Below, piece after piece: positions 26,763 through 35,239 of a stretch of 64,000 nucleotides of DNA (positions are counted from its first letter, which is position 1; each line of letters begins with the position of its first letter). This DNA is from PNON01 sp964387025 (GTDB taxonomy: Bacteria; Chloroflexota; Anaerolineae; Anaerolineales; Anaerolineaceae). The notes beneath the pieces were generated by a model, which saw only the letters and a list, made by a program, of their open reading frames with translations, did not search any database and was not told the origin of the DNA. The stretch lies in contig CAYLUZ010000003.1 in assembly GCA_964387025.1 (NCBI GenBank), positions 62,001 through 126,000 of the forward strand. The letters are read 5' to 3'. The position numbers and the translations under genes are program-made.

Positions 26763-28160
26763 ATGGATGAATTCGATGTGGTGGTTGTAGGTGCTGGCCC
26801 TGGAGGATATGTTTCAGCAATCAAAGCTTCGCAGCTTGGGTTGAAAACTGCAATTGTTGATAAACAATGGCTGGGCGGGGTGTGCCTGAATGTCGGCTGC
26901 ATCCCATCAAAAGCTCTCCTGCGAAATGCAGAAATTGCCCATTTGTTGCGTGAGCGTGGCAAAGAATTCGGTTTCAGTTTCGATAATCTGTTACTTGATT
27001 ACACGGCTGCATTAAAGCGCAGCCGGCAGGTCTCTGATCGGTTAACGAAGGGTGTCGGTTTCCTGATGAAGAAAAATAATATCCAGGTGTTCATAGGTTC
27101 TGCGAAATTTGCTAATGCGCATGAGATCCAGATAACCAAACAGGATGGCTCCACTGATACATTGAAATCAAAGAACACTATTATCGCCACCGGCGCATCT
27201 GCAGGCGGCGTCCCCGGCATCACGATCGACGGTAAAAAAGTAGTGACCTATTTGGAAGCCATCCTTCAGGATTTTGTTCCTGCATCTGCAGTAATCATTG
27301 GGGCAGGCGCAATGGGTTTGGAATTTGCGACCATTTGGAGTGGATATGGCGCAAAGGTCACCCTAGTAGAAATGCTGCCCCGTATTGCGCCGTTGGAGGA
27401 TGAAGAAGTAAGTCAGGAATTGACCCGCTCCTTCACCAAACGCGGAATTGTTTCACTTGCCGGGCATAAGGTAGTATCCATCAAACCTTCAGACAGGGGT
27501 GTTGAGGTAGTCGTCTCTGGCCCAGATGGTGAAAAAACACTTCAAGCTGACCAGGCTTTGGTGGCGATAGGCTTCAAACCCAATACTGCCAATCTAGGCC
27601 TTGAAGAAGTGGGAGTCAAACTTACTCCGCGCGGACATGTCGAAGTAGATGACCGCATGGCCACATCCGTGCCAGGCATCTGGGCGATAGGGGACGTGAC
27701 GGGTAAACTGCTCCTGGCACACGTCGCATCGACCCAGGGAATACTGGCAGCCGAGGCGATCGCTGGAAAACAGACCACTCCCATCAATTACACCATGGTC
27801 CCGCGAGCGACATACAGCCAGCCACAAATTGCATCCTTTGGTCTTACTGAAGCTCAAGCAAAAGAAAATGGATATGAGATAAAGGTCGGAAAATTCCCAC
27901 TGCAGGCGAATGGCAAAGCGCTAGGGTTGGGTGAAAACGGTGGATTTTGCAAGCTGATCATTGATTCCAAGTATGGCGAAATCCTGGGTGCACATCTGAT
28001 CGGCGTTGAAGTGTCAGAATTATTGCCAGAGTTTACATTGGCACAACGCATGGAGCTTACCGCAGAAGAGATCGCCTCAAATATCCATGCCCACCCAACA
28101 TTGAGTGAAGTGATAATGGAAGCAGCGCATGCAGCATTAGGTCAATCCATACAGATTTAG
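26763..28160 (+). CDS. lpdA: Dihydrolipoyl dehydrogenase (E3)
   Basis: The flavoprotein oxidises dihydrolipoyl groups of 2-oxoacid dehydrogenase or glycine cleavage complexes with NAD. The 465 residues have the FAD motif GAGPGG, the redox disulfide in CLNVGC (Cys41, Cys46) followed by IPSK, the NAD-binding GAGAMGLEFA, AIGDVTG, and the C-terminal HAHPTLSE with the catalytic His-Glu pair. I chose ATG 26763 because AAAGGA is 7 bases upstream; a GTG at 26724 would add 13 unconserved residues. No E1 or E2 genes are adjacent. Confidence 0.94.
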   Translation: MDEFDVVVVGAGPGGYVSAIKASQLGLKTAIVDKQWLGGVCLNVGCIPSKALLRNAEIAHLLRERGKEFGFSFDNLLLDYTAALKRSRQVSDRLTKGVGFLMKKNNIQVFIGSAKFANAHEIQITKQDGSTDTLKSKNTIIATGASAGGVPGITIDGKKVVTYLEAILQDFVPASAVIIGAGAMGLEFATIWSGYGAKVTLVEMLPRIAPLEDEEVSQELTRSFTKRGIVSLAGHKVVSIKPSDRGVEVVVSGPDGEKTLQADQALVAIGFKPNTANLGLEEVGVKLTPRGHVEVDDRMATSVPGIWAIGDVTGKLLLAHVASTQGILAAEAIAGKQTTPINYTMVPRATYSQPQIASFGLTEAQAKENGYEIKVGKFPLQANGKALGLGENGGFCKLIIDSKYGEILGAHLIGVEVSELLPEFTLAQRMELTAEEIASNIHAHPTLSEVIMEAAHAALGQSIQI

Positions 28161-28220
28161 TAGAAGCTGAGAGTTGTTCAGAAATAATTTACAATAATTT
28201 ATGAATGTGGATTTAAGATT

Positions 28221-28267
28221 TTCTTAATGGTTTCTTAATTGACTTTACTGGATAACTGATTTATACT
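28221..28267 (+). promoter_or_regulatory. Strong promoter with 11-bp direct-repeat operator
   Basis: TTGACT (28239-28244) and TATACT (28262-28267) are 17 bases apart. Directly before the -35 box stand two TTCTTAA copies (28221-28227 and 28232-28238) spaced exactly 11 bp. This spacing is typical of OmpR/PhoB-type response regulator sites. Start of transcription would be near 28274. Confidence 0.65.
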
Positions 28268-28273
28268 GTTCAT

Positions 28274-28366
28274 TAGGAGCTTAGCTCACAATTATGCGAG
28301 ATTTATCTCAAAAAAGTAGAGAGTAATAACTGCAGCATGCGGATATATCCGTGTGCTGCTTTTTTA
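28274..28366 (+). ncRNA. Putative small RNA or attenuator leader upstream of the SWIM gene
   Basis: From the predicted start to the T run is about 93 nt. It contains two small hairpins, GAGC/GCTC near 28277-28287 and GAGAT/ATCTC near 28297-28309, and a final strong terminator. Inside is a 10-codon ORF from an ATG at 28294 with no well-placed ribosome site. It could be a free small RNA, or a leader controlling read-through into the SWIM gene. I know no Rfam family that matches. Confidence 0.4.
28332..28366 (+). terminator. Intrinsic terminator ahead of the SWIM gene
   Basis: A 13-bp stem with two G-U pairs (28332-28344 with 28347-28359) is followed by six T. It lies after the promoter at 28239-28267 and 29 bases before the next start codon, so it terminates the short transcript or attenuates the gene. 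Confidence 0.8.
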
Positions 28367-28394
28367 TCTCATCCCTGGAAGGAGAAAAAATAAA

Positions 28395-28637
28395 ATGGAT
28401 TATGGAATGATCGGGAAGATTGAAAAAGCTAAGAGGTATGCCCAGGAACGCAGCCGAATTCACCTGAATTCAATGTCAGTCACATTTGAAGGCGAGAACA
28501 ATTCGCATGTCGTTAATTTTGAAAATGGAATATGGCATTGCGATTGTGATTTCTTTCATACCCGGTCGCGGTGCAGCCATACCATGGCGCTCGAAATGAT
28601 CCTTGAAGGGCTTGTTCCCGAAACAGAAGTTGAATAA
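28395..28637 (+). CDS. Small SWIM zinc-finger protein
   Basis: An 80-residue protein. The C-terminal half has WHCDCDFFHTRSRCSH, i.e. C-x-C-x8-C-x-H, the SWIM zinc-binding pattern. SWIM domains mediate DNA or protein contacts; here the domain is alone. I chose ATG 28395, preceded by AAGGAG; an in-frame start at 28353 lies inside the terminator hairpin and is unlikely. Its expression probably depends on read-through of that terminator. Confidence 0.75.
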   Translation: MDYGMIGKIEKAKRYAQERSRIHLNSMSVTFEGENNSHVVNFENGIWHCDCDFFHTRSRCSHTMALEMILEGLVPETEVE

Positions 28638-28656
28638 GATATTTGTTTTACATGAA

Positions 28657-28688
28657 GCAGCAGGCAATTTTGCCTGCTGCTTTCTTTT
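28657..28688 (+). terminator. Intrinsic terminator after the SWIM gene
   Basis: A perfect 10-bp stem GCAGCAGGCA / TGCCTGCTGC (28657-28666, 28671-28680) with loop ATTT, followed by TTTCTTTT. Confidence 0.88.
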
Positions 28689-28958
28689 AATTAGGTAGCC
28701 TAAAAATCAATTCGGAACAAAGGCAACAATATGCTATATATTACAAAGGTGTCCCTGATCCTTAATTACGGTTAATTGAATTGCCACTCAGACAAAAGTG
28801 AGTAAGGGTTTTCTTCATCTTCAAGTCGTAGTAATACCTCCAATAAATTTGAAAGAGAGAATCCATAAATACCGGTTGGAAATTATTCGCAGTGAATATA
28901 TTTTGAATTAACCTAATAGAACCTCGATTACTACTTCGTTTATCAATTAAACAGCCAC

Positions 28959-28986
28959 TTGATTCTAATTTGACTCGTGCTAGAAT
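28959..28986 (+). promoter_or_regulatory. Promoter of the LysM protein gene
   Basis: TTGATT (28959-28964), 16 bases, then TAGAAT (28981-28986) preceded by TGC (extended -10). The start would be near 28993, about 55 nt before the ATG. The rest of 28689-28958 shows nothing that I can support. Confidence 0.5.
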
Positions 28987-29047
28987 GTTCTTACCTGTCG
29001 TGTTTACTAGTCAACCTAACACTGTACAGGCGGATATGGGAGGAGAA

Positions 29048-29938
29048 ATGTTATTCAGAAGCAAAAGTAATTTCAACTGGCTTCAAATAGCAATGGTATT
29101 GATTCTTGTTTTAAGCCTGACCGCCGTGAATTTTGCTCCGGTTATGGCATCCAGCCCAGCATCAGGCAGCACCTGTGACACAGAGTACATCGTCCAGTGG
29201 GGAGACACCCTGTACCTGATTGGTTTACGCTATGGAGTCAGCTGGCCTGAGATCGCTGCAAATAACGGGATCGGCTCGCCCTACTGGGTATATGCCGGCC
29301 AGCACCTATGCATTTCTGGAGCGGGCAGCAGCGGTGCTTCAGGCAGTGAGGGTGTTTCAGTGGCGGTTACTGGAAATAATGTCGATAAAAGCGTTAGCTT
29401 CAAGACATCCAAACTACCAAAACAGGAAATCTTTGACGTAATGATCGGTACATGTGCCAGCACCGGCATCGGCGGCAAGGTCGTTGGCAAGATAAAAACT
29501 GATGGTGTAGCAGCTGTCTTCTCTGGTAAGGTTCCAATCCCATCATCTTTATATGGGGTTAGCTGCCTGGCAGTACGCATCAGCAGCCGGGTCACCAGCC
29601 GGACCGGATATGATACGTTCATAAATGGCTCAGGAACAGGGACCGTGACTGGTGACCTAAATTTTACAGTGAATAGTGTAGTCAGGAATAAGACAGTTAC
29701 CATCGCGATCAGCCACGCAATCAAGGGTGAAAAATACAAGGTTTATATCGGTCCAGAAGGGATGGGTTCTTCCGGTGGAACCCTTGTGGATGCATTTGTA
29801 CCTTCCTCCAATAAATCATTCAATATAACTTATTCCATTCCCAGCAAGTATAAAGGTGCAACCAAACTGGATTTGCGTATCCAGGGATTTACAACAAGTG
29901 GAATGGTTTTTTATACCTTTAAAAATACGACACATTGA
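29048..29938 (+). CDS. Secreted LysM-domain protein
   Basis: A 296-residue protein with a signal peptide (about 1-36) and a LysM domain (about 47-92) that begins YIVQWGDTLYLIG and has PEIAANNGI and YAGQHLCI, so it probably binds peptidoglycan or another glycan. The remaining 200 residues look like beta-rich repeats, with IGTCASTGIGGKVVG and later VYIGPEGMGSSG, of unknown function. GGAGGAGAA directly precedes ATG 29048, which decides the start; a TTG at 28970 would add 26 residues and overlap the promoter. Confidence 0.85.
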   Translation: MLFRSKSNFNWLQIAMVLILVLSLTAVNFAPVMASSPASGSTCDTEYIVQWGDTLYLIGLRYGVSWPEIAANNGIGSPYWVYAGQHLCISGAGSSGASGSEGVSVAVTGNNVDKSVSFKTSKLPKQEIFDVMIGTCASTGIGGKVVGKIKTDGVAAVFSGKVPIPSSLYGVSCLAVRISSRVTSRTGYDTFINGSGTGTVTGDLNFTVNSVVRNKTVTIAISHAIKGEKYKVYIGPEGMGSSGGTLVDAFVPSSNKSFNITYSIPSKYKGATKLDLRIQGFTTSGMVFYTFKNTTH

Positions 29939-30034
29939 GGCATCAAAAAATAAATTAGATATTAGTTTACCTTCCAGGCACGGGTTTCTTTCCAGGTTAC
30001 TGGTAATCGAAAAAACATAACGTGAGACTCACAG

Positions 30035-30070
30035 GATCAGGTCACTGCATTAACTTGCTGTGGCCTGATC
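30035..30070 (+). terminator. Probable terminator of the LysM gene
   Basis: An 11-bp stem with one G-U pair (30035-30045 with 30060-30070) closes a 14-base loop and is followed by TTTAT. It lies in the 297-bp gap between the LysM and RNase Z genes; the rest of that gap shows nothing clear. Confidence 0.55.
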
Positions 30071-30235
30071 TTTATCTCCATTTGTTGATTCCAACATGGA
30101 ATCTAAATAAACCATTTAATCAGAGTATAGAATCAGGCATAAGTGTGGACAGTTCAACCGGGCACAATTTTATTTATTGTAAATAAGGTAAAATTCATTA
30201 TTGACCGTTTTTATGGACCATGAAAGGGATATTTC

Positions 30236-31153
30236 TTGTTTGAAATTGTATTTTTAGGTACTTCCGCTTCCGCCCCGTCAGTTCACAGAGGGCTTTCAGC
30301 CCAGGTCGTGAAACATAATGAGCACCGTTTTTTGATCGATTGCGGCGAAGGCACTCAGAGACAGATATTGCAATCCGGCCTTGGGTTTAAACACTTGAAT
30401 AAGATCCTGATCACCCACAGCCATCTTGACCATATCCTGGGTCTGGCTGGGCTACTTTCCACCTTCATGCGATGGGAAGCGATTGAATCCCTGGATATAT
30501 TGGGGGGCAAGGCTTCCCTTGAAAGAATATCCGACCTTTTATATGGTGTTGTATTACGAAACACACCTGCTCCGATGACTATTAACCTGGTTGAAATTCA
30601 TCCGGGAGTCATCATCGATGAGGAAGATTTTACAATTACTGCCTTTCCGGTGTATCACCGGGGCCAAGATTGTTTTGGGTTCAGGTTTGACGAAAAAGGC
30701 AAACGTCCTTTCCTGGCAGAGAAAGCAGACGAAATGGGGGTTCCTGCCGGACCATTACGAAAAGATCTGGTGAACGGAAAGTCAGTAACCCTTGCTGACG
30801 GCAGGATCATTCAACCTGAAGAGTTATTGGGTCCAATGAAGGAAGGTACTCGCCTGGTTCATGTAGGTGATGTTGGCCAGACTGAGAACCTGATCAATGA
30901 GTGCATGGGAGCTGATACCCTGGTGATCGAAGCCACCTATCTTGAGGAAGAAGCGGATATGGCCAGGCAATTCGCACATTTAACGGCCAAGCGGGCGGCT
31001 GAATTGGCGGTAGCCAGTGGGGTGAAACAACTATTATTGACCCATATTTCACGCAGGTACCGCGAAAAAGATGTTCAAGCCGAAGCCCAGGCAATTTTCC
31101 AAAACTCTGTGGTTGTAAGGGATTTCGATTCTTTCACATCAAAAAGAGATTGA
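30236..31153 (+). CDS. rnz: Ribonuclease Z
   Basis: Endonuclease that removes the 3' trailer of tRNA precursors. The 305 residues match the short bacterial form. The metallo-beta-lactamase core has the zinc motif HSHLDH (His61, His63, Asp65, His66), preceded by FLGTSASAP and DCGEGTQRQ, the family's N-terminal signatures, and ends with LLLTHISRRY. Start is a TTG at 30236, with AAAGGGAT about 6 bases upstream. Confidence 0.95.
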   Translation: MFEIVFLGTSASAPSVHRGLSAQVVKHNEHRFLIDCGEGTQRQILQSGLGFKHLNKILITHSHLDHILGLAGLLSTFMRWEAIESLDILGGKASLERISDLLYGVVLRNTPAPMTINLVEIHPGVIIDEEDFTITAFPVYHRGQDCFGFRFDEKGKRPFLAEKADEMGVPAGPLRKDLVNGKSVTLADGRIIQPEELLGPMKEGTRLVHVGDVGQTENLINECMGADTLVIEATYLEEEADMARQFAHLTAKRAAELAVASGVKQLLLTHISRRYREKDVQAEAQAIFQNSVVVRDFDSFTSKRD

Positions 31154-31202
31154 GATTTTTTTTACATAAGTCTAAAAGAAAATTCTAAATGGAGTGGCAC
31201 TT

Positions 31203-31231
31203 AGCAGATGGTTAATCGACCATCTGCTTTT
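31203..31231 (+). terminator. Intrinsic terminator of rnz
   Basis: A perfect 10-bp stem AGCAGATGGT / ACCATCTGCT (31203-31212, 31219-31228) with a 6-base loop, then TTT. Confidence 0.75.
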
Positions 31232-31308
31232 GTTATGGAATATTGTATTGATTCCGGTTTTATGACATTCATCACCCTTTCTATATGACACATTTCCCGA
31301 TTAATTAA

Positions 31309-31336
31309 TTGACTCTTTGGGAATATTAGTCATAAT
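31309..31336 (+). promoter_or_regulatory. Promoter of the putrescine aminotransferase gene
   Basis: TTGACT (31309-31314), 16 bases, then CATAAT (31331-31336). The start would be near 31342, giving an unusually long leader of about 149 nt. Confidence 0.5.
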
Positions 31337-31341
31337 GACTA

Positions 31342-31430
31342 TGTAGGAAATGGACTAATTATTTAATATCTTCGAGCATAATCGATATTAGCAGCATTAA
31401 TAACGTCGAAATCGGAAAATTCTTCCTACA
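31342..31430 (+). promoter_or_regulatory. Structured 5' leader of the putrescine aminotransferase mRNA
   Basis: TGTAGGAA (31342-31349) pairs perfectly with TTCCTACA (31423-31430), closing the 5' end of the predicted transcript. Inside, AATATC (31365-31370) pairs with GATATT (31384-31389). The arrangement looks like a multibranched cis-acting RNA, but I match it to no known riboswitch. Confidence 0.35.
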
Positions 31431-31490
31431 AACCAGCAATTACAGCCAAAGTTAAGCAACACCCAAATTATCTTGTGAAAAGGAGAATAT

Positions 31491-32849
31491 ATGCCACAAA
31501 ACTTTAAAGAAGCATTAGAGTACTCTGATCGTTGGCTGGGTATCATCAAGAAGACAGTAGTCACACAGGATGAAGGCAAAGCAATCATTGATGAAAGTAA
31601 AAATAATTTTTCTGAATATTTTAATAAGAACTGGCTGGAATACCGGAAATCAGTAACCGAAGCAGGTGATTGGGCTGCCACAGAATGGACAGGGCGCGGA
31701 GCGGTCTTCGAGGATGTACTGGGCAGGAAGTATATTGACTGCCTGGGGGGTTATGGCATGATGGACCACGGGTGGAGTCATCCGGACGTTGTTGCAGCAG
31801 TTGCTGCACAACTTCAACGCACACCCATGCCCAGCCAGGAACTGATCGATCCTTTACGAGGCGTCCTGGCGCACCTGATGGCTTCCATCACACCTGGTGA
31901 CCTGAAATATTCGTTTTTCTGCGCCAGCGGAACTGAAGCGATTGAAGGAGCCATAAAGCTTGCCAAGATGTATACCAAAAAAGCAGGCTTTATTGTTGCC
32001 ACCAAGGCATTCCACGGGAAGACCATGGGTTCTCTCTCCATGATGGGAAAGGCCGATTACCGGGTTCCACCGGGAATAATGTATGGCGGTCCGGTATACC
32101 ATGTTCCATATGGGGATGCTGCAGCGGTTGAGAAACAGCTTGATATCTGTGACACAGTAGGAATTGGAATAGCTGCTGTATTAATGGAACCCATTCAGGG
32201 CGAAGCTGGTGCGATCGTTCCACCGGATGATTTCTGGCCTCGGATCCGCAAGGCGACGAAAGAACATGGTGTTCTCCTCATTGCAGACGAAGTCCAGACA
32301 GGTCTTGGCCGGACAGGCAAGATGTGGGGTGTTGATCACTGGGGTGTTGTCCCGGATATTCTTGCTGTTGCTAAATCGCTTGGCGGCGGCGTCATGCCCA
32401 TCAGCGCTTTCTGTTCGACAGAGGAAATCTGGCAGTGCATGATGTACCCGAACCCATTCATTCACACTACAACCACAGGCGGTGGGGCTTTAGCTTGCTC
32501 CGCAGCGATTGCGGCTATCAATGTCGCATTAAAAGAAGATTTTCCAAAGATGGCTGCCGAAAAGGGTGCATATTTGATGACCAAGCTGCAAGTTCTTGCC
32601 AAAAAGTTCCCGAAGATCTACGATTTTATCTCCGGCAAGGGATTGCTTGTTGGACAACATTTCAAGAGCCCGGAAATTGGTTTCCAGGTAGCCGCCGGAT
32701 TGTTCAAACGTGGTGTATTAGTTGCAGGCACCCTGACAAGTGCCCACACTATCCGGATTGAACCTCCTTTGGTTATTACATATGAACAGATTGACACAGT
32801 CCTCAGCCGATTAGAGGAAGTGCTCAATGAAGTAAATAAGACATTGTAA
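31491..32849 (+). CDS. patA: Putrescine aminotransferase
   Basis: Class III PLP aminotransferase that converts putrescine to 4-aminobutanal. The 452 residues resemble E. coli YgjG/PatA throughout: LEYRKSVTEAGD, YIDCLGGYG, SQELIDPLRG, LKYSFFCASGTEA, EPIQGEAGAIVPP and the C-terminal VLVAGTLTSAHTIRIEPP. The PLP lysine is Lys295 in VAKSLGGGVMP. AAAAGGAG lies about 6 bases before the ATG. The sodium/solute symporter gene 45 bp downstream may import the substrate. Confidence 0.88.
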   Translation: MPQNFKEALEYSDRWLGIIKKTVVTQDEGKAIIDESKNNFSEYFNKNWLEYRKSVTEAGDWAATEWTGRGAVFEDVLGRKYIDCLGGYGMMDHGWSHPDVVAAVAAQLQRTPMPSQELIDPLRGVLAHLMASITPGDLKYSFFCASGTEAIEGAIKLAKMYTKKAGFIVATKAFHGKTMGSLSMMGKADYRVPPGIMYGGPVYHVPYGDAAAVEKQLDICDTVGIGIAAVLMEPIQGEAGAIVPPDDFWPRIRKATKEHGVLLIADEVQTGLGRTGKMWGVDHWGVVPDILAVAKSLGGGVMPISAFCSTEEIWQCMMYPNPFIHTTTTGGGALACSAAIAAINVALKEDFPKMAAEKGAYLMTKLQVLAKKFPKIYDFISGKGLLVGQHFKSPEIGFQVAAGLFKRGVLVAGTLTSAHTIRIEPPLVITYEQIDTVLSRLEEVLNEVNKTL

Positions 32850-32894
32850 TCGTTGTCCAATCATATTTAAACCATATCACGAGGAGAAGATAAG

Positions 32895-34553
32895 ATGATA
32901 CTTGAAGGATATCCATATGCCTGGTTGGTAATTCTGTTCATAGCATTGTTCTTTTTAGTAAGGTTGGGGGTGGGAATTTGGGCCGGACGACAGGTACAGG
33001 ATAATACGGATTATGTGGTTGCAGGCAGGAAACTACCCATCCATATGGCTGCTGCTTCAATTATGGCGACCTGGTTCGCTGCAGAAACACTCATGGGAGC
33101 ATCTCAAACAGCATACGATTACGGTTTTCAAGGTGTAATCTTCGACCCATTTGGTGCTTCATTCTGTTTATTCATATCTGGCCTATTTTTTGTTCGCCTG
33201 ATGCGCCGCGCAAAATATATCACGATAGTGGACTTCTTTGAACGACGTTATAACAAAACCATGATCATCCTTTCAGTGATCGCGCAGATGTTGACTTACT
33301 TCTCCTGGACTGCAGCGCAGATCGTGGCTGGAGGTGCTATTGCACAAGGAATTTTCGGTGTTGATCCAACCTGGGGCATGATCATCATCATCACCATCGT
33401 TGCTGCATATACTACGATGGGCGGTATGTTGGCAGATACACTATTGGATTTCTTCCAGATGTTCCTTACCGCTGGTGGAATTACGCTGGTTTTTATCAGC
33501 ATGCTGATCGCAGTCGGCGGCTTCCCGGGACTTATCAATGGAGCAGGATCTACGTACGTTTCACAGCCTTTCAGTCTACTACCCATCGCAGGGGAAGGTT
33601 ATCTGGGTTACTCCGGTCTCACAGGTTGGATGTACTGGATGGCAGCCTGGATGGCGATTGGCTTAGGTTCCGTAGCCACACAGGATTTGATGCAGCGGTC
33701 CATGGCAGCCCGCAACCAGGCAACCTCGGTCTATGGCTCTTATGGGGCTGGCATACTTTACCTGTTCTTTGGGATCATGTCCCCATTGATCGGTATCATG
33801 GTCTATAAACTAAGCCCGGGTTTGGAAGATACGAGTTATCTTTTAGTTTCTGCCGCAATGACTCACCTGCCACCCATACTCACAGCCATCTTCATTGCTG
33901 CCCTAACTTCGGCACTTATGAGTACATCTGACAGTTCATTACTGGCTGGAGCATCAGCAGTTACAGAAAACCTCATTCCAGTCATCACTGGTAAGAAACT
34001 GGAAGGTAAAGCAGCCTTGTGGTGGACACGCGGGATGGTTATATTCAATGCCGTGGTCGCAATATCTATCGCACTTTGGGCGCAGACGATCTATGAACTC
34101 TCGATCATGGCCTGGTCACTGCTATTGGTTGGTTTATTTGTTCCATTTGCTTTCGGTATGTACTGGAAAAAAGCCAACTCCTGGGGAGCCGTTGCTGCAT
34201 TTGTGGGCGGTTTCCTGACCTGGGCTGCAGCAATCGTCTTCTTCTTCAACACAGGCTTTGGCGGACAATCTACTGCAGCGGTGTGTGAACTCGCGTCTGA
34301 TCCGGGTGTCTACAGTGATGGCTGGTGGTGTGCCATGTGGGATGCAGTTTATATTGGTTCCTTTGTAGCATTCTTTGCATCCATGTTGCTGATGATCGTT
34401 GTTTCCCTGGCAAGCCAGAAAGTCAGCCCACCGAGAGTGCTAGTTGACTACTATGGTGAAGCACTTGATCCAAGCCTGAAGTTGAACTTTGGCTTATTAC
34501 CGATCAGGGATGCTTTCCGCAAGATCACAAAAGAGGAAAAAGAGAATACTTAG
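32895..34553 (+). CDS. Sodium:solute symporter (SSS family)
   Basis: A 552-residue protein with about 13 membrane helices. The N-terminal part has DYVVAGRKLPIHMAAAS and ATWFAAETLMGAS, typical of the SSS family, and a later AALTSALMSTSDSSLLAGAS segment holds the Ser/Thr residues that line the sodium site in this family. Related proteins carry proline, pantothenate, or polyamines and amines. The position behind patA suggests uptake of putrescine or a related compound, which is inference. AGGAG is about 7 bases before the ATG. Confidence 0.88.
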   Translation: MILEGYPYAWLVILFIALFFLVRLGVGIWAGRQVQDNTDYVVAGRKLPIHMAAASIMATWFAAETLMGASQTAYDYGFQGVIFDPFGASFCLFISGLFFVRLMRRAKYITIVDFFERRYNKTMIILSVIAQMLTYFSWTAAQIVAGGAIAQGIFGVDPTWGMIIIITIVAAYTTMGGMLADTLLDFFQMFLTAGGITLVFISMLIAVGGFPGLINGAGSTYVSQPFSLLPIAGEGYLGYSGLTGWMYWMAAWMAIGLGSVATQDLMQRSMAARNQATSVYGSYGAGILYLFFGIMSPLIGIMVYKLSPGLEDTSYLLVSAAMTHLPPILTAIFIAALTSALMSTSDSSLLAGASAVTENLIPVITGKKLEGKAALWWTRGMVIFNAVVAISIALWAQTIYELSIMAWSLLLVGLFVPFAFGMYWKKANSWGAVAAFVGGFLTWAAAIVFFFNTGFGGQSTAAVCELASDPGVYSDGWWCAMWDAVYIGSFVAFFASMLLMIVVSLASQKVSPPRVLVDYYGEALDPSLKLNFGLLPIRDAFRKITKEEKENT

Positions 34554-34620
34554 AAATGCCTCTGTGGACCTTTAAGTAATCAGGTCTTCTGGGTAAAGAA
34601 ATCTACTAATACACAAATAG

Positions 34621-34650
34621 GGCATCCGAAGTCGATAGGCTTCGGATGCC
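34621..34650 (+). terminator. Inverted repeat, possible terminator of the patA-symporter operon
   Basis: A perfect 11-bp stem GGCATCCGAAG / CTTCGGATGCC with an 8-base loop lies 68 bases after the symporter stop. No T run follows, so termination would be weak or the hairpin may serve to protect the mRNA 3' end. Confidence 0.45.
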
Positions 34651-34718
34651 TGAATTAACTTAGAAAGTAACAAATATCATTTATACTTCTTCTTAACCTT
34701 ACTAACCTGGAAAATATT

Positions 34719-35213
34719 ATGCCCGACTTTAAAACGATCATTCTCATTATTGGAATTCTGCTATTAATAGTCATTCTCACCCGGAAAGCCATCTTAAAAC
34801 AAAAACTGGAGTTGGTTAACCCGGTCCGTCCACCCAAGATCAAAACCTTGAAAAAGGGTGAGATGGTTGCAGCTGATGATCAATTCGAAAAACAATGGAA
34901 AAGTCTTTCTTATCTGTTGGGTCTGGCTGCTCTGGGTAATCTCTACTCGGCTTATTTGTCAGGCCGCAGCGCTTATACCACCCTGAGCACAGTATTGTGG
35001 ATCGATTGCGGAGTAAGTTTGATAGCTGCAATTGTTGCAGTAGTTTTGTGGCGGAAGAAGACCAAAGACCTGGCTTATACCTATATGGGCATTATCATTG
35101 TTCAGGTTATGTTTTTTCTGTCAACAGGAAAATATCTGATCGCGATGGTTCACATATTTCCATTGCTCCTGGTCTATCTGGTCATTAAACCTGTCTGGAA
35201 CACCATGAAATAG
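34719..35213 (+). CDS. Small membrane protein of unknown function
   Basis: The 164 residues hold one N-terminal helix (about 5-23), a charged basic loop with NPVRPPKIKTLKKGE, and three further helices (about 65-82, 90-110, 115-160). I recognise no family. GGAA is 8 bases before the ATG. It stands alone between the symporter and a convergent MFS gene, so context says little. Confidence 0.65.
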   Translation: MPDFKTIILIIGILLLIVILTRKAILKQKLELVNPVRPPKIKTLKKGEMVAADDQFEKQWKSLSYLLGLAALGNLYSAYLSGRSAYTTLSTVLWIDCGVSLIAAIVAVVLWRKKTKDLAYTYMGIIIVQVMFFLSTGKYLIAMVHIFPLLLVYLVIKPVWNTMK

Positions 35214-35239
35214 TATTACGAAGTTTTTTTGAGACGTAA

